In this document: positions 1 through 10,657 of the stretch, one piece after another | Layout of the letters: each line of letters opens with the position of its first letter | How positions within the stretch are numbered: position 1 is the first letter of the stretch | DNA from: JABMQB01 sp963677475 | Lineage (GTDB): Bacteria > Bacteroidota > Bacteroidia > Bacteroidales > Prolixibacteraceae | DNA length: 64,000 nucleotides | NCBI GenBank assembly: GCA_963677475.2 | Contig: CAXXQD010000006.1 | Location: 1 to 64,000, forward strand | Direction of reading: 5' to 3' | Notes under the pieces: generated by a model | Told to the model about the DNA's origin: nothing | The model's database searches: none | The model's input: the letters and a program-made list of their open reading frames with translations, nothing else | Translations under genes and position numbers: made by a program

Positions 1-37
1 TGCAGAATTAGTATAAATAAGAGTACAGATTAATATG

Positions 38-42
38 AAAAA
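38..42 (+). other. A5 tract, putative one-base deficit restoring the signal peptide
   Basis: The ATG at 35 is followed by five A and runs into TAG at 50-52. One additional A joins it to the long frame and creates a good secretion signal. A short A tract behind a start codon could also be a slippage site. Confidence 0.6.
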
Positions 43-2585
43 GTATTTATAGTATTACTATTACAAGCATTTGTGATTATCGGTTTTGGACAAACGAAAA
101 TCGGGAATAACCCCCAAAATATTCATCCCGGGGCAATAATGGAACTTGAAAGCAATAGTAAAGGAATTCTCGTTCCAAGAATAATACTTAACGATGTCTT
201 ATTATGGACATTGGATGGGAATCCAATTGAAGGCATGTTAATCTATAATGATTCAGGAGTTTTAGTTTCTGGATTTTATTATTGGAGTAACGAGCATGCT
301 CGATGGGTAAAAATATTAAACAATGTTGAACAGTTATCAAATACAAAAGATAACCAGCAAATTGAGGTGTTTGAAATTTCAGGAAACAACTTACTGTTGG
401 AACTTGAAGACGGTGGAGGAGAAAAATCGGTCTCTCTGTTGCAGCTACTCGATGATATTCAATTTACGAATCAGCTTGTTGATAGTTTAATAAACCATAA
501 TTCATTTACCAGCGAAATTCAAAATCTTATTTTGAATACTAATACTCAATTAACAGAAGCGGAAGTTGATGCAATGGTTTCGAACAATGGTTATCTAACG
601 TCTTTTACGGAAGTTGATGGAGATGTGAGTAACGAACTACAAACGATAAGCCGAACAGGTTTGTCAGTTACATTAAGTGATGGAGGCGGTACGTTCCAGG
701 ACAGTGTTTTGAGTGAAACATCGGTCGATGCAATGGTATCGAACAATGGTTATTTAACGTCTTTTGCAGAAGTTGATGGAAGTATAAGCAATGAAGGCTC
801 ATTAACAGTAGCAGCCGGCACAAGTACAACTTCCATTATTAATTCCAATACCAGTGGTCAAACAGGCGTAACGTTAACTGCAGCAGGTATTAACTCTATC
901 TCAGAAACAGGTAATATTATAACTTTAACTGCAACCGAAGTTGATGGTTCAACAACAAATGAAATACAGGACTTAAGCCTGTCGGGCAATACATTAAGTT
1001 TAACTGGTGATGGGACTACTGTTGATGTTTCAGCTGCTACTTCTGTTGCTGCTAATACAGCCAAAGTAACCAATGCAACCCATACGGGCGAGGTTACCGG
1101 GGCAGGTGCATTAGCTATTGCAAGCAATGTTGTTGATGAAGACAACCTTAAGATCAGTAACTCCCCAACAAACGGGCAATTCCTGCAATATAAAGATGGG
1201 ACCGACCAATTAACATGGGCAGCTTCAAGCGGGATTGCCTTAACCGACCTTTCGGCAACTTCACCAATTGCATATAGTAATACCACAGGTGTATTTTCTG
1301 TTGCATCGGGATTTGAAATTCCTGCTGATGCAGATATGACAAAACTGGATGGCATTGCCCCAGGTGCAGAAGTAAACGTCCAGTCTGATTGGAACGCAGC
1401 TTCTGGTGATGCACTGATATTAAACAAGCCAACAATCCCTTCAGGAAACCAGGTGCTTGATTGGACCCAGGCTAGCCAGGGGACAATCCATGCGACAAAT
1501 TATGTGGACAATGTTGATGATGCAGATGCTTCTGTTACTAATGAAGGTTCATTAACAGTAGCAGCCGGCACAAGTACAACTTCCATTATTAATTCGAATA
1601 CCAGTGGTCAAACAGGCGTAACGTTAACTGCAGCAGGTATTAACTCTATCTCAGAAACAGGTAATATTATAACTTTAACTGCAACCGAAGTTGATGGTTC
1701 AACAACAAATGAAATACAGGACTTAAGCCTGTCGGGCAATACATTAAGTTTAACTGGTGATGGGACTACTGTTGATGTTTCAGCTGCTACTTCTGTTGCT
1801 GCTAATACAGCCAAAGTAACCAATGCAACCCATACGGGCGAGGTTACCGGGGCAGGTGCATTAGCTATTGCAAGCAATGTTGTTGATGAAGACAACCTTA
1901 AGATCAGTAACTCCCCAACAAACGGGCAATTCCTGCAATATAAAGATGGGACCGACCAATTAACATGGGCAGCTTCAAGCGGGATTACCTTAACCGACCT
2001 TTCGGCAACTTCACCAATTGCATATAGTAATACCACAGGTGTATTTTCTGTTGCTTCGGGATTTGAAATTCCTGCTGATGCAGATATGACAAAACTGGAT
2101 GGCATTGCCCCAGGTGCAGAAGTAAACGTCCAGTCTGACTGGAACGCAGCTTCTGGTGATGCACTGATATTAAACAAGCCAACAATCCCTTCAGGAAACC
2201 AGGTGCTTGATTGGACCCAGGCTAGCCAGGGGACAATCCATGCGACAAATTATGTGGACAATGTGGATGATGCAGATGCTTCTGTTACTAATGAAGGCTC
2301 ATTAACAGTAGCAGCCGGCACAAGTACAACTTCCATTATTAATTCGAATACCAGTGGTCAAACAGGCGTAACGTTAACTGCAGCAGGTATTAACTCTATC
2401 TCAGAAACAGGTAATATTATAACTTTAACTGCAACCGAAGTTGATGGTTCAACAACAAATGAAATACAGGACTTAAGCCTGTCGGGCAATACATTAAGTT
2501 TAACTGGTGATGGGACTACTGTTGATGTTTCAGCTGCTACTTCTGTTGCTGCTAATACAGCCAAAGTAACCAATGCAACCCATAC

Positions 2586-2587
2586 GG
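2586..2587 (+). other. Frameshift, one G missing relative to repeat copies 1, 2 and 4
   Basis: Copy 3 reads catacggcgagg where the other copies read catacgggcgagg. The shift ends the first reading frame at 2613. Confidence 0.9.
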
Positions 2588-3172
2588 CGAGGTTACCGGG
2601 GCAGGTGCATTAGCTATTGCAAGCAATGTTGTTGATGAAGACAACCTTAAGATCAGTAACTCCCCAACAAACGGGCAATTCCTGCAATATAAAGATGGGA
2701 CCGACCAATTAACTTGGGCAGCTTCAAGCGGGATTGCCTTAACCGACCTTTCGGCAACTTCACCAATTGCATATAGTAATACCACAGGTGTATTTTCTGT
2801 TGCATCGGGATTTGAAATTCCTGCTGATGCAGATATGACAAAACTGGATGGCATTGCCCCAGGTGCAGAAGTAAACGTCCAGTCTGATTGGAACGCAGCT
2901 TCTGGTGATGCACTGATATTAAACAAGCCAACAATCCCTTCAGGAAACCAGGTGCTTGATTGGACCCAGGCTAGCCAGGGGACAATCCATGCGACAAATT
3001 ATGTGGACAATGTGGATGATGCAGATGCTTCTGTTACTAATGAAGGTTCATTAACAGTAGCAGCCGGCACAAGTACAACTTCCATTATTAATTCCAATAC
3101 CAGTGGTCAAACAGGCGTAACGTTAACTGCAGCAGGTATTAACTCTATCTCAGAAACAGGCAATGTTATAAC

Positions 3173-3174
3173 TT
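3173..3174 (+). other. Frameshift, one T missing relative to the other repeat copies
   Basis: Copy 4 reads ataacttaactgc where the others read ataactttaactgc. The second frame ends at 3176 and the third carries the C-terminal domain. Confidence 0.9.
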
Positions 3175-4585
3175 AACTGCAACTGAAGTTGATGGTTCAA
3201 CAACAAATGAAATACAGGACTTAAGCCTGTCGGGCAATACATTAAGTTTAACTGGTGATGGGACTACTGTTGATGTTTCAGCTGCTACTTCTGTTGCTGC
3301 TAATACAGCCAAAGTAACCAATGCAACCCATACGGGCGAGGTTACCGGGGCAGGTGCATTAGCTATTGCAAGCAATGTTGTTGATGAAGACAACCTTAAG
3401 ATCAGTAACTCCCCAACAAACGGGCAATTCCTGCAATATAAAGATGGGACCGACCAGTTAACGTGGGCAGCTTCAAGCGGGATTGCCTTAACCGACCTTT
3501 CGGCAACTTCACCAATTGCATATAGTAATACCACAGGTGTATTTTCTGTTGCTTCGGGATTTGAAATTCCTGCTGATGCAGATATGACAAAACTGGATGG
3601 CATTGCCCCAGGTGCAGAAGTAAACGTCCAGTCTGACTGGAACGCAGCTTCTGGTGATGCACTGATATTAAACAAACCAACAATCCCTTCAGGAAACCAG
3701 GTGCTTGATTGGACCCAGGCTAGCCAGGGGACAATCCATGCGACAAATTATGTGGACAATGTTGATGATGCAGATGCTTCTGTTACTAATGAAGGCTCAT
3801 TAACAGTAGCAGCCGGCACAAGTACAACTTCCATTATTAATTCGAATACCAGTGGTCAAACAGGCGTAACGTTAACTGCAGCAGGTATTAACTCTATCTC
3901 AGAAACAGGCAATGTTATAACTTTAACTGCAACCGAAGTTGATGGTTCAACAACAAATGAAATACAAACATTAACCGGTGATGTAACAAGTACAGGAACC
4001 ACAACCCTAACAACAACTATTGGGAACGATAAAATTACAGAAGCCATGCTGAAGGCAATTAACAGCCCAACCGATGAATATGCCTTAACTTATGAATCGA
4101 CAACAGGTGATTTTGAGTGGCAGGCCGCAGCCGGAGGAGGAAGTTCTTCAACTATATATGGTGAAGTTTATGGAGCACCAAGCATAGGTGCAACAGGCAC
4201 ATTCCAATCCATAACCGGCTTTACAACAGGGGCAAATGATGGAGTAACGGTTGCTACTAATAAAATGACAATAGTGACAACTGGTGTTTATATGATTAAT
4301 TATTCTACAAGTTTTAATTCTAGTGCTAAAAACGAGCCAATATATTCAAATATATTTATCAATGGTTCAATAGCAAATAATGTAGGGTGGACAAGATTTA
4401 TTGGATCTACTGGAGATGTAGGCAGTGCAGCAGCATCAGGCATTGTATCATTAACCGCAGCTGATGAATTAACCGTTCAATTAAAAACAGGAGGAACCGC
4501 CTCTTCAATAACTTTTAATAATATTAATGTCAGCATTTTTAAATTAAAATAACACCTTTTTGAATATTTATTTCAGCAAGTAATA

Positions 4586-6778
4586 ATGAGAAAAGCACTA
4601 CATATTTTTCTATCCTTAATACTTTTTTTCGTATATGGAAATACCTATTCTCAAACTGGTTATTCCAATGGAGGAAATACATATATTCATAACAATGGAT
4701 TTCAGTTTATCGACTCCGATTTTTATAATCTGGAACCAGGGCATTTTACAATTGACGGAACGTTATGGTTAAATGGAAATATAACAAATTACGGAATTAT
4801 TGATTTTTCAAAATCAACCAATGCAATAAGGTCGGTTAAACTGGAAGGAAAAGAATCCCAAATTATTTCAGGAGATGGGGTCACATTATTTTATACAGTC
4901 CTTTTTAAGAATAATAATATAAACGGATTTACATTAAAAAAAAATATAACCATTACACATGAAGCCGATTTTACGAAAGGAATTGTTGATATCCCTTCGG
5001 GCGAAAAACGGGTGATTTTTGAAAATCAGGCAACTTCAAAAAATACTTCTTCATATAGTTTTATTGATGGATGGGTTCAAAAAAATGGGAATGCTGGTTT
5101 TATCTTTCCAATAGGAGATAATGGATTTTATCGCTTTGCGGCCATTTCCGCTCCAGCGAACGAAAGCGATCAGTTTTCAGCAAAATACACCAATGAAAAT
5201 CCCGCTAATAATGGTTTAAACATCAATCTTCATGACACTGAGATCAGCAATGTCAGCAATAGTGAGTTTTGGGAAATAAAAAATGAAGTTGGAAATTCCA
5301 ATCCGGATATAACCTTAAGCTGGGATGTGAACAGTACCAGTCATTTTATTCCGGAACATCCTGAACTGTTGCGAATTGTAAGATGGGATGGTAACAAGTG
5401 GATCAATGAAGGAAATAAATCTTGGCAGGGAGACTCAAGCAAGGGAGCAATAACTTCCAGTGTTAGTGGTTATGGTTTTTTTACATTGGCTACCATTGCA
5501 AATAACTCTCCTGTTGCAACAACGGATATATTTTATGCAACAGATTCCAATCCCATTCAGGGAAATCTATTGCTTAACGATTTTGATCCTGATGACCAAA
5601 CATTGACCGCAATTTCGGATACTATTGTAAACTCGGAATGGGGAACCTTAATCGTATACACAAATGGTGATTTTAATTTTACTCCTTTAGATGAAAAATT
5701 TGGTATGGTTGAATTTAGCTATACCGTTTGTGATGACTTCAATCCTCCGGCTTGTTCAAACGGAACAATTGTCATTTATATTGATGATAATGCAGATGGG
5801 GATAATATCCCGGATTATTTGGATATTGATGATGATAACGATGGAATTACTGATGTGGAGGAGGGAGATGGTTTAATTGACACAGATAACGATGGAATTC
5901 CGGATAGTAAAGATCAGGATTCTGATAACGATGGTATTCCCGATGTGATTGAGGGGCATATTCTGCTAGATGGTAATTCTTTCACATTGATATATCCTTC
6001 AGGGAAGGATACAGATTCTGATGGTTTAGACGATGCTTTTGATCCGGATAACGGAGGAAATCCGGCTGTTTTAGCCGACCATGATTTTGATGGAACACCT
6101 GACTGGAGGGATAACGATGATGATGACGACGGAATACTTTCTGAAATTGAAATAACTAACAATCGAAATAATCCATTAAGTATTGATACCAATAAAGATG
6201 GAATACCTGATTACCTTGATCCCGTAAGTCCGGTTATTTATATAAACGATGATTTAGAATATACTTTATCAGGAGTAGCAGTAACCGTATTTCCATTAGA
6301 AAATGATTCTCCTGATTTTATTGCCACAAGCCTTGAAATTATCGGGCAGGCTTCGCATGGTATAATCATCAATAACAATAATGGAAGTATTATTTATACT
6401 CCTGACAACGATTTTGTTGGAACTGAAATTATAGCGTACGAAGTCTGCACTGAAAGTGGAGTTTGTCGATCAGCAATAATTGAAATAGAAGTTTCGGAAG
6501 GCTTATTTATTCCCGAAATCATCACTCCGAATGGAGATGGTAAAAACGATTTTTTTGTGATTCCAGGGATTGAAAGGTTTAACAATACGCACCTAATTAT
6601 TTTTAATCGTTGGGGAAATAAGGTTTATGAATCAACCAATTATGAAAATGATTGGGCGGGTTTTTACAATCAAAATAACCTAATTGGCAGCGGAAAACTT
6701 CCGGCAGGAACCTATTACTATATATTACGATACGATACAAAAGAGCCACTGACCGGATTTGTTTATTTGGAATTTTAA
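4586..6778 (+). CDS. T9SS type B cargo protein with thrombospondin type 3-like repeats
   Basis: A 730-residue secreted protein. Residues 1-23 form a signal peptide ending near YSQ. The N-terminal half is beta-rich and unassigned. Residues about 310-400 look like a cadherin/Ig-like tandem domain (LLLNDFDPDD). Residues about 400-545 carry repeated DxDNDGIPD calcium-binding loops of the thrombospondin type 3 kind, and a second cadherin-like stretch follows. The last about 85 residues, from FIPEIITPNGDGKNDFF to the end, match the gliding-motility-associated CHU_C/type B sorting domain, which directs export through the type IX system. It lies 33 bp after the repeat protein and 15 bp before a PorP/SprF gene. 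Type B cargos commonly pair with such an outer-membrane partner, so the three genes probably form one surface-display operon. The ligand is unknown. Confidence 0.9.
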   Translation: MRKALHIFLSLILFFVYGNTYSQTGYSNGGNTYIHNNGFQFIDSDFYNLEPGHFTIDGTLWLNGNITNYGIIDFSKSTNAIRSVKLEGKESQIISGDGVTLFYTVLFKNNNINGFTLKKNITITHEADFTKGIVDIPSGEKRVIFENQATSKNTSSYSFIDGWVQKNGNAGFIFPIGDNGFYRFAAISAPANESDQFSAKYTNENPANNGLNINLHDTEISNVSNSEFWEIKNEVGNSNPDITLSWDVNSTSHFIPEHPELLRIVRWDGNKWINEGNKSWQGDSSKGAITSSVSGYGFFTLATIANNSPVATTDIFYATDSNPIQGNLLLNDFDPDDQTLTAISDTIVNSEWGTLIVYTNGDFNFTPLDEKFGMVEFSYTVCDDFNPPACSNGTIVIYIDDNADGDNIPDYLDIDDDNDGITDVEEGDGLIDTDNDGIPDSKDQDSDNDGIPDVIEGHILLDGNSFTLIYPSGKDTDSDGLDDAFDPDNGGNPAVLADHDFDGTPDWRDNDDDDDGILSEIEITNNRNNPLSIDTNKDGIPDYLDPVSPVIYINDDLEYTLSGVAVTVFPLENDSPDFIATSLEIIGQASHGIIINNNNGSIIYTPDNDFVGTEIIAYEVCTESGVCRSAIIEIEVSEGLFIPEIITPNGDGKNDFFVIPGIERFNNTHLIIFNRWGNKVYESTNYENDWAGFYNQNNLIGSGKLPAGTYYYILRYDTKEPLTGFVYLEF

Positions 6779-6793
6779 ACTGCTGATCTAAAA

Positions 6794-7723
6794 ATGAGAA
6801 GATTCATAAAATATCTGTTTTTTTACCTCTTAAGTACAGCACCTGTTGCTATATTTGCCCAACAAGATCCGTTGTTCACACAATACTTAAACAATCCTTT
6901 GTCGATCAATCCTGCTTATGCCGGAAGCCGGGGAACATTAAATCTAATGACACTGCATCGCCGGCAATGGACAGGGTTTAATGGTGCTCCCGTTACTTCC
7001 ACCATTTCATTAAATCAAGTTACCAAAAACAAAAAAGTCGGATTAGGATTTAGTTTTTTGAATGATAACATTGGTCCAATAGCACAAAATGGGCTATATG
7101 CAGATTATGCCTACCATTTACAATTTACCAGATATGTAAAATTATCGTTTGGATTAAAAGGAGGGTTTAACCACTATCGATTTAACCTGAATACTCTTGC
7201 GGCAAACGATACAGATGACTCAAAAATTCTTAATGGTGATAAAACCATGTTCCTTCCAAATGTAGGATTTGGCATGTATCTTTATTCAGAAAAATTTGTT
7301 GTTGGTTTCTCCATACCAAAACTCTTGCAAAATAGTTTTACGGGAGAAAATAATACACTGGAATATCTAAGTAAAGAAGAAAGACATTACTTTTTAATGG
7401 CAGGTGTTTTATTTAATCTTAGCGAAGGAATCCGCTTCAGACCTTCGTTGATAAGTCGAATTGTTCAAAATTCACCGTTGTCTCTTGATGTAAATGCTCA
7501 ATTTATCTTTGCAGATAAGTTTTGGGTTGGTGCTGTATACCGACTCAACGGCTCATTAGGCGGGAGCGCCCAGTTCCAGATTAATAAAAAAATGAGAATC
7601 GGATATGCCTATGATGTAAGTTCTTCATGGTTAAGAGCATATAATTCTGGAACACATGAAATATTTTTAAATTTTGATTTTAATTTATCGAATGGCAGCA
7701 AGTTGGGAATGAAGTATTTCTAG
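6794..7723 (+). CDS. PorP/SprF family type IX secretion outer-membrane protein
   Basis: A 309-residue protein with a signal peptide ending at about residue 22 (IFAQQDPLFTQYLNNPL). The segment QDPLFTQYLNNPLSINPAYAGSRG is split here as QDPLFTQY, NPLSINPAYAG and SRG, the N-terminal signature of PorP/SprF. The rest is an amphipathic outer-membrane beta barrel ending in a terminal strand (LGMKYF). Members support secretion or surface anchoring of T9SS cargo, and SprF-type proteins are often specific for an adjacent type B cargo. It starts 15 bp after such a cargo gene, so it is most likely that protein's dedicated partner. Confidence 0.9.
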   Translation: MRRFIKYLFFYLLSTAPVAIFAQQDPLFTQYLNNPLSINPAYAGSRGTLNLMTLHRRQWTGFNGAPVTSTISLNQVTKNKKVGLGFSFLNDNIGPIAQNGLYADYAYHLQFTRYVKLSFGLKGGFNHYRFNLNTLAANDTDDSKILNGDKTMFLPNVGFGMYLYSEKFVVGFSIPKLLQNSFTGENNTLEYLSKEERHYFLMAGVLFNLSEGIRFRPSLISRIVQNSPLSLDVNAQFIFADKFWVGAVYRLNGSLGGSAQFQINKKMRIGYAYDVSSSWLRAYNSGTHEIFLNFDFNLSNGSKLGMKYF

Positions 7724-7783
7724 AATAAAATCTGAGAATCCATTTGAAATATCTTGTTGTTTTAAGAAAGTGTGCATTTTTAT

Positions 7784-7814
7784 AAAAAAGCAGCTACATT
7801 TTCATGCAACTGCT
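7784..7814 (-). terminator. Intrinsic terminator of the fucK-fucP transcript
   Basis: An 11-bp stem (AGCAGCTACAT with ATGCAACTGCT, two G-U pairs) encloses a TTTC loop at 7789-7814. Read on the minus strand it is followed by a run of T (the A run at 7784-7789). It lies 30 bp past the fucP stop, between two convergent genes. Confidence 0.75.
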
Positions 7815-7843
7815 TAATATGAGTTCATTTTTGGATCATGTAT

Positions 7844-9124
7844 TTAATTGAGCATTGATTTATACGCCCTGTAAGCATATACCGCGATAATTACAAAACA
7901 AACAAACGGCAATATAAACGATGCATTCACTGCCGGTAAAAACCAAACGCTTTCCAAATCAATTATGGCAGCCTGAAGGGGAGGCATCACTGCGCCACCA
8001 ACAATTGCCAATATCAATCCTGCCGAAGCAAGGGTAGCATCTTCGCCCAAATCGTTTAACGCAATCCCGTAAATGGTTGGGAACATAAGCGACATAAATG
8101 CCGAGGTAGCTACCAAACAGTACATACCTGCCATTCCCTGAATAAAAATAACGCCTGTTAATGTTAGCATTCCGCCGAAGGCAAAAATGGTCAATAATTT
8201 TCGTGAATTCACATACTTCATTAAGAAGGTACTGATAAAACGGCTTGAAATAAAAATAGCCATGGCAACAATATTGTAACTTTGTGCCTGGGCTTTTGTC
8301 AGGCCAATGTTTTCACCATAATGGATAATAAAGGTCCAACACATGATTTGTGCCCCAACATAGAATGCCTGTGCAACAACACCTTCAATATATTGCCTGT
8401 TTTTTATCAATCGTTTGAAAGTATCTGTAGCACTTGATGCATATGTAAATTTACTTCCATTTGGCATTTTAACCAATGCAATAATGATGAACATTGCCAA
8501 CACAACAAACCCCAGGGTGATATAAGGCATTTTAATAATTCCCAGGTCATGTGTCCGGTGAACAGCTTTTTGGGCTTCGTCCAAAGCCGTAAAATTGTCA
8601 ATTTTATCAATTGCCAACGATTTCAGGATTACCTGGGTTGCAATAAACATTCCGGTAATTGAGCCCAGTGGGTTAAAAGCCTGTGCCAGGTTCAAACGGC
8701 GTGTTGCTGTTTCCGGATCGCCCATCGAAAGAATAAATGGATTGGCTGTTGTTTCAAGGAATGCCAAGCCAAAGGTTAAAATATAAAGCGATAATAGAAA
8801 GAATGTGAATACTTCGAATTGCGCTGCCGGGTAAAATAACAAAGCCCCGATGGCATAAAGCGCCAATCCCAATAAAATGCCTTTTTTGTAACCAAATTTA
8901 CGAATAAATAAAGCTGCAGGAATTGCCATGGTAGCATAACCCCCATAGAATGCAAACTGAACAAGGGATGCACTTTTTGTTGAAATTTCCATAACGGTTT
9001 GAAAGGCAGCTACCATCGGGTTTGTAAGGTCGTTGGCAAAACCCCAGAGGGCAAAAAGGCTTGTAATTACTATGAACGGGAGCAAGTATTGCTTAGATAC
9101 TACTTGTTTTGAATGGTCTTTCAT
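7844..9124 (-). CDS. fucP: L-fucose:H+ symporter, FucP-type MFS permease
   Basis: A 426-residue integral membrane protein with about twelve hydrophobic segments. It follows the FucP pattern of the major facilitator superfamily: FALWGFANDLTNPMV in the first helix and FLETTANPFILSMG around residue 122, whose Glu (E124) corresponds to the proton-coupling Glu135 of E. coli FucP. The Asp46 position of E. coli appears as Asn35, with Asp32 nearby, as far as an ungapped reading shows. It lies 54 bp downstream of fucK on the same strand and is followed by a terminator hairpin. FucP proteins of this group can also carry D-arabinose or galactose-like sugars, so the exact substrate is inferred from context. 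Confidence 0.88.
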   Translation of the reverse strand: MKDHSKQVVSKQYLLPFIVITSLFALWGFANDLTNPMVAAFQTVMEISTKSASLVQFAFYGGYATMAIPAALFIRKFGYKKGILLGLALYAIGALLFYPAAQFEVFTFFLLSLYILTFGLAFLETTANPFILSMGDPETATRRLNLAQAFNPLGSITGMFIATQVILKSLAIDKIDNFTALDEAQKAVHRTHDLGIIKMPYITLGFVVLAMFIIIALVKMPNGSKFTYASSATDTFKRLIKNRQYIEGVVAQAFYVGAQIMCWTFIIHYGENIGLTKAQAQSYNIVAMAIFISSRFISTFLMKYVNSRKLLTIFAFGGMLTLTGVIFIQGMAGMYCLVATSAFMSLMFPTIYGIALNDLGEDATLASAGLILAIVGGAVMPPLQAAIIDLESVWFLPAVNASFILPFVCFVIIAVYAYRAYKSMLN

Positions 9125-9178
9125 GAGAGAAAAGTTAAGTATTGATATAGTTTTTAGTTGTTGTTTGTAAAGATATAA

Positions 9179-10639
9179 TTATCTGCTTTCGGAAAATCTT
9201 TGATATAGTTTTTTGTATAATTCAGTTTGTGAAGATGGATATATAACTGTCGGGTTGTATGGAACGCATTTTCTTGCTTCCTCCGGAGATGTAAATAATC
9301 CGGCACCTGAAAACACAAATAACGAAGCCCCTAAAACGGTGGTTTCTTTTTGATCAATTAATTGAATTGGGATACCACAAACATCGGCTCTTAGTTGGTT
9401 CCAAAGCCGGTTTTTCGAGCCTCCGCCCACACAAAGTATTTTTTCGGCTTTAAAATTCCCTGCTTCTTCCAGTGCTTCCAAACCTTCTTTTAATCGAAAT
9501 GCCAAACCTTCGAGGATTGCCCTGTAAATTTCGCCGCGCGATGTATTGATGGTCAACCCGGATATACTTCCACCTGTCGAATGACCCGATTCTTTATAAA
9601 AATCAGGGTTTACCGATAAACCATGTTCCCCGGGATTTACCAATTCTGCTTCGCCAATTATTGTTTCGTACAGGTCGTTACCACTTAATTCTGAGCAGAA
9701 ATTTTTGGTGAACCATTCCAAAATCCCTGAGCCAATCCAGTTTTGTCCGATGTTATAAACCCCGGGCATTGGGTCCGATTCAAATGTAAGGTTAGCAACC
9801 AGTTCTTTTTCCGTGGTTTTAAAATTTTCAGTCCTGGCCATCAATATTTCCCAGGTCCCTGAACTTAGTACAGCCTGGTTAAGTGTTGCACCCGATCCGA
9901 ATATTGCGAATTGGGTATCGTGTCCGGCAAAAAATATGGGAGTGCCTTCGGGTATGCCAGTTTCTTTTTCTGCTGCGGCATGCAATTCGCCCGCTTTGTC
10001 ACCAGGCTTTGCTAAATCGCCAAATACATTCCTTTTAATTCCTATTTTTGAAAGGATTTCAGGCGAGAAATCCCTTTCTCCAAGTTCGAACATCATCGAG
10101 GTTCCTGCCATGGTTGTTTCATTTTGCATGGCACCAGTCATTTTATAGATAAACAAGGAGGGGATGAACAAAAAACGATGCGCTTTTTCGGGGATATCAG
10201 GACGGTTTTCATGAAACCAAATCATTTTGTTGATGGTATTAAACGCGTAAGGGAAAATTCCGCTTGTTTTATACACCTCCAAAAGTGGCATATATTTTCC
10301 AATATTATCGATGATTGCTTGCGTGCGTTCGCATTGCCATGAAATAACAGGGTACAGTTCTTTGCCATCCTTATCCAGGAAAGTCCCGTCAACACCAAAG
10401 GTTGTTACAGAAACCCCAGCAATTCGGCTTGTATCAATATTTGAAGTTACATGTTGGGAAGCGACCACCAATTTTTGCCACATCTTATCGATATCCCATA
10501 TCCTTCCCCCTTTATAATTCGGATCTTCATCGGTTTCATTGGGAGTTGTTTTTGAAGCCAGGATTTTCCCGGTGGTATCCATGGCGATTACCCGAACATT
10601 AGTTGCGCCGCAATCAAATACAATGGCAATGTCTTTCAT
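9179..10639 (-). CDS. fucK: L-fuculokinase, FGGY family
   Basis: A 486-residue FGGY-family sugar kinase that aligns over its whole length with E. coli FucK. Shared blocks include the phosphate loop VFDCGATNVR (residues 8-17), VTTFGVDGTFLDK, ISWQCERT, AGHDTQFAIFGSGA, VLSSGTWEILMAR and the adenosine-site LCVGGGSKNRLWNQ. It phosphorylates L-fuculose to L-fuculose 1-phosphate. The enzyme class also accepts D-ribulose, the isomerisation product of D-arabinose. It is the first gene of a fucK-fucP operon transcribed away from the AraC-type regulator. The next step, FucA aldolase, is not in the window. Confidence 0.92.
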   Translation of the reverse strand: MKDIAIVFDCGATNVRVIAMDTTGKILASKTTPNETDEDPNYKGGRIWDIDKMWQKLVVASQHVTSNIDTSRIAGVSVTTFGVDGTFLDKDGKELYPVISWQCERTQAIIDNIGKYMPLLEVYKTSGIFPYAFNTINKMIWFHENRPDIPEKAHRFLFIPSLFIYKMTGAMQNETTMAGTSMMFELGERDFSPEILSKIGIKRNVFGDLAKPGDKAGELHAAAEKETGIPEGTPIFFAGHDTQFAIFGSGATLNQAVLSSGTWEILMARTENFKTTEKELVANLTFESDPMPGVYNIGQNWIGSGILEWFTKNFCSELSGNDLYETIIGEAELVNPGEHGLSVNPDFYKESGHSTGGSISGLTINTSRGEIYRAILEGLAFRLKEGLEALEEAGNFKAEKILCVGGGSKNRLWNQLRADVCGIPIQLIDQKETTVLGASLFVFSGAGLFTSPEEARKCVPYNPTVIYPSSQTELYKKLYQRFSESR

Positions 10640-10657
10640 ATCAGTTCGTTATCAGAA

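Larger units (their letters stand above)
793..3965 (+). repeat. 750-bp near-identical tandem repeat, four copies plus a partial fifth
   Basis: Copies start at 793, 1543, 2293, 3042 and 3791. The first two periods are exactly 750 bp and the next two are 749 bp, each short by one base at a frameshift site. The fifth copy diverges after about 3965 into unique C-terminal sequence. Copies differ by scattered single substitutions only. The period is a multiple of three (250 codons), so copy number can change without shifting the frame. Confidence 0.95.
35..4552 (+). pseudogene. Secreted tandem-repeat protein with C1q-like C-terminus, reading frame broken three times
   Basis: This is one long gene read in three successive frames: 73-2613, then about 2595-3176, then about 3170-4552. 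The apparent GTG start at 73 lies inside a signal peptide. An ATG at 35 followed by five A would be in frame with six A and would give MKKVFIVLLLQAFVIIGFGQ. A second break is at 2586-2587 (GG where the other copies have GGG). A third is at 3173-3174 (TT where copies have TTT). The middle is built of 250-residue repeats containing a tail-fibre-like segment (KLDGIAPGAEVNVQ). The last roughly 130 residues look like a C1q/TNF-type jelly roll ending FKLK. Such proteins are usually surface or extracellular adhesins. I cannot tell real decay from sequence error, but three homopolymer deficits in an otherwise clean window suggest error or phase variation. Confidence 0.75.

Noticed and set aside
858..3683. 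Long open frames on the minus strand within the repeat array (for example 858-1427 and 1608-2177)
   Set aside because: They recur at the 750-bp period opposite the coding repeats, have no start context or family resemblance, and are mirror frames of the repetitive plus-strand gene.
793..3965. Array considered as a CRISPR or satellite-like element
   Set aside because: The units are 750 bp, contiguous, in frame and coding. There are no short repeats with unique spacers.
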